64,000 nucleotides of DNA from Anatilimnocola aggregata (GTDB lineage Bacteria; Planctomycetota; Planctomycetia; Pirellulales; Pirellulaceae): assembly GCF_007747655.1 (NCBI RefSeq), contig NZ_CP036274.1:2790001-2854000 (forward strand). The letters run 5' to 3'. Under the pieces are notes generated by a model that was not told the origin of the DNA, did no database searches, and saw only the letters and a list, made by a program, of their open reading frames with translations. Positions 26,094-34,739 of the stretch are shown piece after piece; position 1 is the first letter of the stretch, and every line of letters starts with the position of its first letter. A program made the translations under genes and the position numbers.

Positions 26094-26186
26094 CACATCG
26101 GCCCGATGTGCCCTCGATTCTCGAGTAGTCGATTTGCACAACGACGCGCGGCGTGCTGCTAAGTTCACATCCGGCGGATGTGAACT
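26094..26186. repeat. Pair of REP-like short palindromes between converging genes
   Basis: Two near-perfect palindromes with single-base centres lie between converging genes. The first is CACATCGG-C-CCGATGTG (26094-26110). The second has 12-base arms starting AGTTCACATCCG (26162-26173 with 26175-26186). They share the CACATC/GATGTG core, as expected of a dispersed intergenic repeat family. Confidence 0.65.
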
Positions 26187-26192
26187 ACTGAT

Positions 26193-28040
26193 CTACTTCG
26201 CCTTCACGTCATAAGCCGTCAGCGATTCCTGATCGCGAATGTAAAACTTGCCACCGGCCACAATCGGGTGAGCCCAGGCAGGCTTGCCGTGAGTCTCGAC
26301 CTTGAACTTGCCGTGCTCGCGATAGGCTTCGGGTGTCGCTTCGGCCAAGGCAACTTCATGACCTTCGCCCAGCAAGTAGAGCATTCCATCTGCCATGCAC
26401 AGCGAGCCCTTGCCGGAACTGCGCGACTGCCAAGCAATCTTGCCGGTTGAGAACTCCATGCAAATTAAGGCACCGCCACCGTTGCTATACATGTAGTCGC
26501 CGATCTTAACGATGCCGCCGTGATGGCAGGCCATCTTCTTTTCGAAGTAGACTTCCTCGGCCTGTTGGGCAGTTCCCGCGGCTGCGATCTTTACTAAGCC
26601 ACCACCAGTGCCATAAGCGCTGGAAGCAAAAACCTCGTTGCCGGAAACGATCGGAGTGCAGCAGTTCGCGGTGCCATTCGCCGGAGCTGTATAGTTCCAA
26701 AGAGGCTTTCCTTCGGCCAGCGTCACACCAAACACGCTCTTGTTCGCGAATTGCACGATCTGCCGCACGCCATCAATGGTGGCGACCACTGGCGAGGAAT
26801 AGTGCGCGCCGTCGGTCACTTCTTTGCTTTGCCATACGGGCTTGCCGGTGAATTTGTTGAGCGTGAGCAGCGTGCCAGCTTTACCGCCGGGAGTCACGAC
26901 GACCATGTCGTCCACAATCAGCGGCGATTCGGAGTAACCCCAGCCCGGCGTGTTGCCACCGAAATCGGTCTTCAAGTTCACGTGCCAGATGGTCTTGCCG
27001 GTGGCCGCTTCAAAACAGGTGACGTCGCCATTGCCCCCTTCGATGTAGAGTCGTTCGCCATCGACTGTCGGAGTGCCGCGGGGGCCGTCCCCCATGCCGT
27101 TTCGATAGCCACCGACCGCACCGCGCAGTTCTTCGGGCGAAAGTTCACCGTCGCCGGCAACCTTGGTCTTGATGTAGTAGTCCTTCAGTTCGCTGGGCGA
27201 AATGCTCCCATCGCGAGCTGCTTCGAACTTCACAAAAGCGACGCGCAGTTCGTCGTCGGAGAGCAAGTCGTCTCCCTTCATCGTCGCCGGATCGCGAGCA
27301 TCAATGCGGCCGAAGTGGCGCTCGAGTGCCGTTCCCTTCACTTCGGTTTTTGAGAGGCGCCCATCGCCATCCTTGTCGAGGTTTTTCAAATGTGCTGCGG
27401 TGCGTGTCTCCGCGATTGCCTTCGGATCGGCACCAGCCTCGGCTGTATCGATTCGGTCGTAGGTATCACGGAGCAAGTTGCCCACTTCGGTATAGACGAG
27501 TTTGCCATCGCCATCTTTGTCGAACTCTTTGAACAAGTCAGCCGAACGACGCTGCGCCGTTGCTTCTAAATCTCCGCCAGCCGGTTTGTCGTATTTGTTC
27601 CAATCCCAGCCGAACCGGGCAATCGCTTCGGCTTCTTCAATCTTGCCATTCTTGTTCTTGTCGATCTGCTTCAGATCGTTGTCGATTCGCGTGGTCAGCA
27701 GCTGCGAAACGGGTGAGGGTTGCGTCTTCCAAATGGTCCGGCCATCTTTGGCATCGAGGCAGATGACGTGTTCCACGCCGTCAATATCTCCCTGCGTATA
27801 AATTCGACCATCTTTCACTGCCAGCGACGAATAGCCGACCCCCACCGTGTCGACTTGCCACAACTTCGGTGGACCTTCAGCGGGCCATTCCTTGAGCAGG
27901 CCTTGATCCAAGCTGATGCCGTTGCGATTCGGCCCGCGCCATTGCGGCCAGTCGCCGGCTGCATAAGGAACTTGAGCATGCACGGCAGCAGCAGAAGCCA
28001 GCGCGCAGGTGGCGAGCGCGAGCGTAAACAGTCGTTTCAT
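26193..28040 (-). CDS. Secreted PQQ-type beta-propeller protein with inserted EF-hand motifs
   Basis: Exported protein of 615 residues. A signal peptide (MKRLFTLALATCALASAAAVHAQ) is followed by DWPQWRGPNRNG, the usual start of planctomycetal outer-membrane-protein-assembly/PQQ-like propellers. Propeller blades flank an internal block with at least three EF-hand-like calcium loops: DKNKNGKIEEAE, DKDGDGKLVYTE and DKDGDGRLSKTE. A weaker pair follows (AARDGSISPSE, VAGDGELSPEE). I chose the ATG with the signal peptide over the longer frame. No catalytic residues are recognised, so it probably binds a polymer, protein or calcium. It converges with the cyclase-fold gene. Confidence 0.85.
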   Translation of the reverse strand: MKRLFTLALATCALASAAAVHAQVPYAAGDWPQWRGPNRNGISLDQGLLKEWPAEGPPKLWQVDTVGVGYSSLAVKDGRIYTQGDIDGVEHVICLDAKDGRTIWKTQPSPVSQLLTTRIDNDLKQIDKNKNGKIEEAEAIARFGWDWNKYDKPAGGDLEATAQRRSADLFKEFDKDGDGKLVYTEVGNLLRDTYDRIDTAEAGADPKAIAETRTAAHLKNLDKDGDGRLSKTEVKGTALERHFGRIDARDPATMKGDDLLSDDELRVAFVKFEAARDGSISPSELKDYYIKTKVAGDGELSPEELRGAVGGYRNGMGDGPRGTPTVDGERLYIEGGNGDVTCFEAATGKTIWHVNLKTDFGGNTPGWGYSESPLIVDDMVVVTPGGKAGTLLTLNKFTGKPVWQSKEVTDGAHYSSPVVATIDGVRQIVQFANKSVFGVTLAEGKPLWNYTAPANGTANCCTPIVSGNEVFASSAYGTGGGLVKIAAAGTAQQAEEVYFEKKMACHHGGIVKIGDYMYSNGGGALICMEFSTGKIAWQSRSSGKGSLCMADGMLYLLGEGHEVALAEATPEAYREHGKFKVETHGKPAWAHPIVAGGKFYIRDQESLTAYDVKAK

Positions 28041-28261
28041 GGAGGGGACTCCGGTCGGAAGAATGGCGGGCAGGTTGGGATGGGGAGGACGCAGGCGGGT
28101 AATGTGCGTGGACCAAGCGAGGTGAATTCTCCAGTCAAACTGACTATCTTGCAAGCTCGAAACGTTGCAATCGTCAGAAACCGACCGGCACGAAAGTGGG
28201 GAGAATCTTGAGCTAAGTTTGTGCAGCGGTCCAAACTCCTGCTTCACTTCGGGTCTGCACT

Positions 28262-28807
28262 ATGTGGCTCAATCAATGGCACGAATACGCTCACGAGCAT
28301 GCCTCACGCGACGAGATTGGCACAATCGAGATCAACACGCAGTATGTCACCCGCCGAAAACCAGCCTGGCTGGTCCTGCTTAAATTGTTTGGTCTGGCGT
28401 TCATGGTCGCCATCGCGATCGGCATTGCCTATCCTTCGCTGCGGCAGGTGCTCGCTCCGCTGCAATCGATGGCAGTGATTGCCGGGGTCATCTTGATTTA
28501 CTCCGGGCTCGCCTTTTTCTTTCGCCCCGAGCCGAATACCGACAACCTGGGCTTTTGCGGCGGCATGCGAGACGATCCGTTCAAATATTCGGACGACATC
28601 AATCGCGGGCTAATGGATTTAGACTTTGTTCTTGGTCCCGGGCGGTATGTCTCAGAAACCTTGCTGGATGCTTGTGTTCTCGTGGGACTCGCCGGGGGCG
28701 AAGAGGTGATCGACGACTCGGCCGAAAGTGCCGCAGTCTGGAACGATGCAGAAACGCCCCCCAAGTTAGAAACCGTGACACTCCGCTCCGATCGCTTTGA
28801 GGCGTAG
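28262..28807 (+). CDS. Small membrane protein of unknown function
   Basis: I do not recognise the family. The 181-residue protein has a polar N-terminus, two hydrophobic helices (about 39-59 and 68-86) and a charged C-terminal half with FGPGRY-like and Asp/Glu-rich segments (LDFVLGPGRYVSETLLDACVLVG). It is divergent from the PQQ/EF-hand gene, with about 220 bases between the starts. Codon use resembles the neighbours, which supports a real gene. Confidence 0.65.
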   Translation: MWLNQWHEYAHEHASRDEIGTIEINTQYVTRRKPAWLVLLKLFGLAFMVAIAIGIAYPSLRQVLAPLQSMAVIAGVILIYSGLAFFFRPEPNTDNLGFCGGMRDDPFKYSDDINRGLMDLDFVLGPGRYVSETLLDACVLVGLAGGEEVIDDSAESAAVWNDAETPPKLETVTLRSDRFEA

Positions 28808-29629
28808 TGCCAACTCCGGCCGGGGTTTATCAACACCCCCCTCTTGCGTGCATCGCATTCAAGTTGTTTCGCAGCCAAGCATTGCGCCCAACTTTGCAAG
28901 TCCGAAAACATCCTGTTTGTTGATAAACCCTCTGCGACAGAGCTGGCCGCCCGGATGGATTTCCGAGCAGGCCAAGCAACGGCCTCGCGCAGCTGCGCGC
29001 ACGGACCTTCCACCAAGTTGCCAAACACAGACGCTTAGATTGTTGCTACGTAGTGAATAGTTGTCAAGTATCTGCAGTCGAGATTTTGCGAGTTTTCTCA
29101 TCTCGCCGTCAGCAGATTCGCTAGCTACATCGCCGCAGCCGATTAACGCGAGCGAGCGCGCACGGGTCGGCCGTTTTCCTTGGGCCTGTCAAAACCAGCT
29201 TGCCGACCACCCAAAAGTGAGCCGTGTGCTGCTACCGAAACTCACGCATCGCCCCCAGCTTATCGCTTCTCGGCCGCAAAGTGAGGTATGGCGCGCGACT
29301 ACCTAGCGCCACTTACCGAAATCCCCCATTGGCCTACTTAAGTCACTATGTGCCAAAGCGGAATTATTTCCAAAGTTGAGTCTTAAGTGACACCCCACTA
29401 CGTCGATAGCAACTCAGGCAGTTTCACTCCATCTCCACCTGCCTGGAATGGATGAATTGACAATTCGGTGCAGTCTCCATGCCGGCAGTTCTCTTCCAAC
29501 AGCAGGCCGAGAACTCGCCCGACCCGATGGAGCGTCTGAACAATCCGCTAGCGGTTCCGCTGCGTTTGTATTCGGCGATTCAGCTCCGCAGAACATTTGA
29601 CCACACGAACTTCTGGGAATAACTCAGCC
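28808..29629. other. Long gap upstream of the beta-helix gene
   Basis: About 820 bases without a supported gene; small ORFs here on both strands look random. A perfect 13-base inverted repeat (GGGTTTATCAACA at 28823-28835, complement at 28918-28930) spans 108 bases near the end of the upstream gene. Two related CTTAAGT boxes lie near 29336-29389. The promoter of the giant gene should be here, but I cannot place it. Confidence 0.4.
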
Positions 29630-32600
29630 ATGTTTTCTTTTCTCCAGCAAGAAGCCAAGACTCGCCCGGCAGCCAAAAAACAAGCCAAGCATGCGCTCTT
29701 CTTCGAGCGACTCGAAGCCCGCGAAGTGATGAGCGGCTTCTCGGTGTTGAACCTGAACGATAGTGGTGCCGGCTCCTTGCGTCAGGCCCTGCTGAGCGCG
29801 AACAGTTCCCCCGGAGCTGACGTCATCAGCTTTAACGTGGCAGGGACGATTCAATTGTCGTCTGCCTTGCCAATTGTTACTGGCGAAGTTGATATCGACG
29901 GTACCACGGCACCAGGCTTTGCCGGCACTCCCGTTGTGGAAGTGGACTATCGCAAGACCATTGGCCTCCGTTTCTTTGCTGGCTCCGATGGCTCGGCGGT
30001 TCGCTCGCTGGGCCTGGTTAATTCCAACAGCAACGGCATCTCGCTCAAAGGCGTCAGCGATGTCGAAATCGTTGGCAACTACATCGGCCTCGATTTGGAC
30101 GGCGTGACGGTCGAAGCCAACTTCGGCCAAGGCATCGATGTGACCACTGCTTCGGGCAATACCATTGGTGGCGATACTCCCCTCGAGCGGAACGTCATCT
30201 CTGCCAACCGTGGCAACGGCATCCGGATTGCAAGCTCTTCGAGCAATCAAGTCCTGGGGAACTACATCGGTACCGACGCGACTGGCAACCTCGACCGGGG
30301 CAATACATTCAATGGCGTTTGGGTCACGCTTGGCGGCACCGCCAACAACGTGGCCGGGAACGTGATCTCGGGCAACAACGTCAACGGTGTTCTGCTCAGC
30401 AACAAAACCAAGCTCAACACGGTGAGTGACAACTACTTGGGCCTCAACGCAGCGGGGACTGCCGCGGTCGGTAATACCAAGGATGGCCTGAGAATTGAGA
30501 GCTCCAGCGAAAATCTGATCGGCCATTCCGATCCGATTTCGAGCATCGACTACTTTGATTCGGAAGATGTCGCAGTCTCCGTCGATGCCTGGCAAGGCAT
30601 TCGCGCTGCAGACACTGCCGACGAATATCTGCTGGTCGGCACTTCGGGCAGCGATGGCTTGCTGTTCGAAGGGAGCATCGAGGGAGTCGGAACGGACTAT
30701 CTCGTCAACTATCCGGGCGCGTTCAACACCAGCGTCTATGGTCCCGACAATTTGGACGGTGACAACCTCCGCCTTGTCGGTAGCTACAAGGATCCCGATT
30801 ACGACATGGGCGCAGCCACTGTCGTGCATGCGTTTCTCTACGAGGGAACAACCGACGACCTGGACGAAGCCGGCAACTACCGAAACATTGATTACCCCGG
30901 CGCGGTCTATAACTTTGCCCACAGCACCATGGGCGGCCTGGTGGTCGGCAACTACGACAGTCCAGAAGATCACGGCGAAGCTGGCCTCCCCTTAGGCCCC
31001 GGCCATGCTTACATCTATGACATCGCTACGGACGCCTTCATTACAGACATCGTCTACCCGGGTTCGCTGAGCAACACGGCCTACGGCATTTGGCACAACG
31101 GCGAAGGGAAGTACACGATCGTTGGTGGTTATAGCCTCACTGCGGTGAACAACCTGGAAGACCAGGACCAACCGATCGGCCGCGCCTACATGGTCGACTA
31201 CGATGCCGTGAGCGGCGAATTTTCGAACTGGGCTTCGTTCAGCTCTCCTGAGGGAACGAACTACATCACTCACTTCGAAGGGATCAGCAGCGTCGAAAAA
31301 GGGATCTACACGCTGAATGCCGATTCGGTTCAATCCGGAACGAGCGATCCGACTCAGGGTTCTTTTGTCACGGTTCATCGTCAGGATGATGGCACGTTCG
31401 GTCCTGCAGCCTGGGTCGAACTCAACTATCCCGAAGTCGATCCGACCACCAATGTGACCAGTTCCAACTCGGTCTATGGCAACCAGGTTGTCGGGTTGGT
31501 CGTTGGCGATGAGGGGCCCATCTCGTACCAGGCGACGATCAACACTTCCTTCCAACTGTCGAATGTCATCAGCGGCAATGGCGACAATGGCATCGGTCTG
31601 TATGGTGCGCTCGACAATCAAATTGCGATGAACTACATCGGTACCGATGTCAGCGGCACGCTCGATCTGGGCAATGCGAAGAATGGCGTTCTGATTACGT
31701 CCGCCTCTGCCCGCAACCTGATCGGTGGTGTTGCCACCGGCGGTAACGACCCGACAAACGCCATCTTCGCTCGACCGCCACAAGGGAATCTGATCTCTGG
31801 CAACAATGGCAACGGTGTCTTGATCACCGACCGCGCGACGAATAACCAGCTGAGCGGTAACTTCATCGGCACTACGACCTCGGGAATCGCCCCCTTGGGT
31901 AATAGCCTTGATGGCGTGGCAATTGTGGGGGCCAATGGCAACTCGCTGATCGGTTGCACGCTGCTGGAAGATCCGTTTGTCTTCTACAACGTGGTCAGTG
32001 GCAACGGTGGTAATGGCCTGCGAGTCACGAACTCGAACGACACGACGATTCAGGCCAACTTCTTTGGCCTGGGAGCCGACAACGACACGGCGGTGGGCAA
32101 TGCGCTGAACGGTGTTGTCGTGGAAGGGACTTCCACTCGCACCACCATGGGCGGGCCGATTCCGCTGGGAAATGTCGTCGCTGCCAACGTGCAAAACGGC
32201 ATCGTCGTGCGCGACAAGGCGAGCTTCTTTGTCACCTACAACACCTTCTGCGGCCTGGCTGCGTTCAGTACGAATCCCGACCTGGGGAACGGCCAAGACG
32301 GCATGCTCATCACGACTACGGGTGGCAACATCCTCATCCGCACGAATGTGATCACTCGCAATGGCGACGACGGCATCGAGATCTCCGGAGCAGCGACCGA
32401 CGTGCGCGTTGCCGGCAATATCATCGGGATGGACACCAACGGGCAGCTGCCGATGGGCAACGAGGGTAACGGCGTCGAAGTGGGCGGAACCGCCCATCAC
32501 CTGGTCATTGGCGGCCCGCAACCGACGTTCAACATCATTCCGCAGAACATCATTTCTGCCAATCACGACAACGGTGTCGCGATTGTCGGCAAGGCGCATC

Positions 32601-33364
32601 ACGTCACCGTATCGAACGGTTACATCGGCACCGATGTCTCTGGCGAGCATGCCTTCGGCAACACCAATGCGGGTGTGCTGCTCGGAACGGGAACTTACTC
32701 GAATACGGTCGGCTCGGAAGATCCTGACCTGCTGACGGTCATCAGCGGCAATCATGGCAACGGCATCGAAATGCGCGGCACCAAGAGTAACACCGTGCTA
32801 GGGACCATCATCGGCATGGATGCGGACAACACCGATGCCCTGCCGAACAACGCCAACGGCATTCTCATCAATAGCAGTACGGACAACGTCATCGGCCGCA
32901 TTCCAACGGCCATTTCCAACGTGGCCAGCACTGCCAACATTATCGCGGGCAATGACGATAACGGTGTCTATGTCGAATCGGGTAGCCGTAATTCCATCTT
33001 CGGCAACTCGATCCATAGCAACAGCCTGCTCGGCATCGATCTGGCGCTGGGAGCCAATACCAACCAGGCAGCCCCCGTGCTGACCGCTGTACAGACGAAG
33101 CCGCTGGGTTTGCAAATCGCGGGCATCATTACCAGCAAGCCCAAGACGACCTTTATCATCGAGTTCTTTGCGAATGACTCGAACTCACCCTCGGGTCAGA
33201 TCTCGCTCGGTACCAAGGCTGTGAAAACGAACGCAGCCGGAGTGGCAACTTACTCCTACTTCGGACCACTCCCGCCAGCTGGCGCGACGTTCTTCACAGC
33301 CACCGCGACCGACCCGCTCCGGAACACTTCGGAGTTCTCGAGCGCGATCACCTTCGCACCATAA
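29630..33364 (+). CDS. Giant right-handed beta-helix protein with inserted HAF-like propeller domain
   Basis: Surface or secreted protein of 1244 residues. The N-terminus has a basic stretch and ALFFERLEAREVMSG, a planctomycetal LExR-type motif thought to mark export. A parallel beta-helix follows, with many repeats of the form NVISGN..NGV, NYIGTD..G and GN..NGV. About residues 304-640 break this pattern with repeats around YPGAF, YPGAVYNFAHS, YPGSLSNTAYGIW and EGISSVEKGIYTLNA, which resemble HAF extracellular repeats. The helix then resumes to about residue 1150 and ends in an Ig-like module. I chose the ATG 33 bases inside the open frame, at the basic start. The ligand is unknown. Confidence 0.85.
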   Translation: MFSFLQQEAKTRPAAKKQAKHALFFERLEAREVMSGFSVLNLNDSGAGSLRQALLSANSSPGADVISFNVAGTIQLSSALPIVTGEVDIDGTTAPGFAGTPVVEVDYRKTIGLRFFAGSDGSAVRSLGLVNSNSNGISLKGVSDVEIVGNYIGLDLDGVTVEANFGQGIDVTTASGNTIGGDTPLERNVISANRGNGIRIASSSSNQVLGNYIGTDATGNLDRGNTFNGVWVTLGGTANNVAGNVISGNNVNGVLLSNKTKLNTVSDNYLGLNAAGTAAVGNTKDGLRIESSSENLIGHSDPISSIDYFDSEDVAVSVDAWQGIRAADTADEYLLVGTSGSDGLLFEGSIEGVGTDYLVNYPGAFNTSVYGPDNLDGDNLRLVGSYKDPDYDMGAATVVHAFLYEGTTDDLDEAGNYRNIDYPGAVYNFAHSTMGGLVVGNYDSPEDHGEAGLPLGPGHAYIYDIATDAFITDIVYPGSLSNTAYGIWHNGEGKYTIVGGYSLTAVNNLEDQDQPIGRAYMVDYDAVSGEFSNWASFSSPEGTNYITHFEGISSVEKGIYTLNADSVQSGTSDPTQGSFVTVHRQDDGTFGPAAWVELNYPEVDPTTNVTSSNSVYGNQVVGLVVGDEGPISYQATINTSFQLSNVISGNGDNGIGLYGALDNQIAMNYIGTDVSGTLDLGNAKNGVLITSASARNLIGGVATGGNDPTNAIFARPPQGNLISGNNGNGVLITDRATNNQLSGNFIGTTTSGIAPLGNSLDGVAIVGANGNSLIGCTLLEDPFVFYNVVSGNGGNGLRVTNSNDTTIQANFFGLGADNDTAVGNALNGVVVEGTSTRTTMGGPIPLGNVVAANVQNGIVVRDKASFFVTYNTFCGLAAFSTNPDLGNGQDGMLITTTGGNILIRTNVITRNGDDGIEISGAATDVRVAGNIIGMDTNGQLPMGNEGNGVEVGGTAHHLVIGGPQPTFNIIPQNIISANHDNGVAIVGKAHHVTVSNGYIGTDVSGEHAFGNTNAGVLLGTGTYSNTVGSEDPDLLTVISGNHGNGIEMRGTKSNTVLGTIIGMDADNTDALPNNANGILINSSTDNVIGRIPTAISNVASTANIIAGNDDNGVYVESGSRNSIFGNSIHSNSLLGIDLALGANTNQAAPVLTAVQTKPLGLQIAGIITSKPKTTFIIEFFANDSNSPSGQISLGTKAVKTNAAGVATYSYFGPLPPAGATFFTATATDPLRNTSEFSSAITFAP

Positions 33365-33406
33365 TCGTTTGCTGAAGTCGCCAATAGAACGACGCCGACT
33401 CATTGT

Positions 33407-33435
33407 GGCCTTGGGCAACTCGATTGCCCAAGGCC
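33407..33435 (+). terminator. Hairpin terminator after the beta-helix gene
   Basis: Perfect 12-base stem GGCCTTGGGCAA / TTGCCCAAGGCC with a 5-base loop, 43 bases after the stop codon. It lacks a full T-run (CTCTT follows), so termination may be partial. Confidence 0.7.
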
Positions 33436-33560
33436 CTCTTCGTGCGCGAACTCAATCTGCCGTTTCGATGGGTCTGGTCGCGCAGCAATCGGGCTGAAGC
33501 ACTGAAAAATTCAGCCGGTTCGTTCTCGCAGTTGGATATGCCCTCGATGTAAACTGCAGC

Positions 33561-33583
33561 TCGCACGAAGCTCTTTCGTGCGA
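33561..33583. promoter_or_regulatory. Hairpin in the esterase leader
   Basis: Perfect 9-base inverted repeat TCGCACGAA / TTCGTGCGA with a 5-base loop, ending 34 bases before the esterase start. It could be an operator or an mRNA stability hairpin. Confidence 0.4.
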
Positions 33584-33617
33584 CTTCGAGTTCAATTCAC
33601 TCCCAGCTGAAGCTCCG

Positions 33618-34607
33618 ATGAAAAAAATCCTGCCACTGCTCGTCGCCGTATTGCTCGCCCCACTGACAATGCTGCCAGCCGCCGATTCGACCAGGCCCGT
33701 GAAGGTGTTCATTCTCGCCGGGCAGTCCAACATGGAAGGCCATGGCATCATTGCCGCCGACCCCAAGCGCAACGGCGGCCAAGGATCGCTCGAGTTTCTC
33801 GTCAAGCAAGCGGCAACTGCCAAGCAGTTTGGTCACCTGGTCGATGGGACCGGGCAATGGCGGAAGCGGGACGACGTGTTTATTTCGTATCTCGATCGCC
33901 AAGGTCCGCTCACGGTAGGTTACGGCGCAAAGCAGGAACGCATCGGGCCGGAGTTGGGGTTCGGCTCGGTGATGGGGGACGTCTGCGATGAGCCGGTCCT
34001 CTTAATCAAGTGCGCGTGGGGAGGCAAAAGTCTGGCTGTCGATTTTCGCCCGCCGAGCGCCGGCCCGGTGCCGTACTCCCTTGGCCAGAAGCAGGATGCT
34101 GCCATCGCTGAAGATCCCGCCATCCTTGGTAAGTACTACCGTGAGACGTTGAGGCTCACCAAAGGAGCGTTGGCGCAAATCAAGGAACTGGTCCCTGGGT
34201 CCGACGGTCGCTATGTCATTGCCGGGTTCGGCTGGCACCAAGGCTGGAACGATCGCATCAATGACAAGTTCAATGCCGAATACGAAAGCAACATGGCTCA
34301 CTTTATCAACGACATGCGAAAAGATCTGGGTGTTCCAGCACTCCCCTTTGTCATTGCCGAGACCGGCATGAGCGGACCCGACGAGAAGCATCCGCGGGCG
34401 TTGTCGCTCATGAAGGCGCAAGCGGCGGTCGCCCAGCGGCCAGAGTTTAAGAACACCGTCGCCTTTGTTGGCACGAAGGAGTTTTGGCGTCCGCAGGAGG
34501 TTTCGCCAAGTGGCCAGGCTTATCACTGGAACACGAACGCCGAGACCTATTACTTGATTGGCGATGCGATGGGAAAGGCGATGAAGCCACTCGTCGCCAG
34601 CAAGTAA
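33618..34607 (+). CDS. Sialate O-acetylesterase-type (SASA/DUF303) carbohydrate esterase
   Basis: Exported SGNH-like hydrolase of 329 residues. The signal peptide (MKKILPLLVAVLLAPLTMLPAA) is followed by VFILAGQSNMEGHG, the conserved block with the nucleophilic serine. KCAWGGKSLAVDFRPP gives the second SGNH element, and GFGWHQGWND a third one. It would remove acetyl groups from sugars such as sialic acid or acetylated polysaccharides outside the cytoplasm. The next gene downstream is a DUF1501 protein, 132 bases away, which fits a polysaccharide-use context. Substrate not known. Confidence 0.88.
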   Translation: MKKILPLLVAVLLAPLTMLPAADSTRPVKVFILAGQSNMEGHGIIAADPKRNGGQGSLEFLVKQAATAKQFGHLVDGTGQWRKRDDVFISYLDRQGPLTVGYGAKQERIGPELGFGSVMGDVCDEPVLLIKCAWGGKSLAVDFRPPSAGPVPYSLGQKQDAAIAEDPAILGKYYRETLRLTKGALAQIKELVPGSDGRYVIAGFGWHQGWNDRINDKFNAEYESNMAHFINDMRKDLGVPALPFVIAETGMSGPDEKHPRALSLMKAQAAVAQRPEFKNTVAFVGTKEFWRPQEVSPSGQAYHWNTNAETYYLIGDAMGKAMKPLVASK

Positions 34608-34739
34608 GCTTAATCCTGAGAATCGTCGAGCGGTGAACGCCGCTGTTGCCGCTTGCCGGCACTCCCTAGTAATATTACGGGGCAAGTTCATTGCTCAGCG
34701 CAGCGACAGTCGGCACGATCCGACCGGAGAAACGACGTG

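Noticed and set aside
29624-32755. Two long minus-strand ORFs (449 and 587 codons) opposite the beta-helix gene
   Set aside because: They are antisense shadows of a repetitive GC-rich gene; the plus strand has clear beta-helix repeats.
29860-33060. Repeats in the beta-helix gene taken as a CRISPR or tandem DNA array
   Set aside because: The repeats are degenerate at the DNA level and follow the protein repeat; no constant repeat with unique spacers exists.
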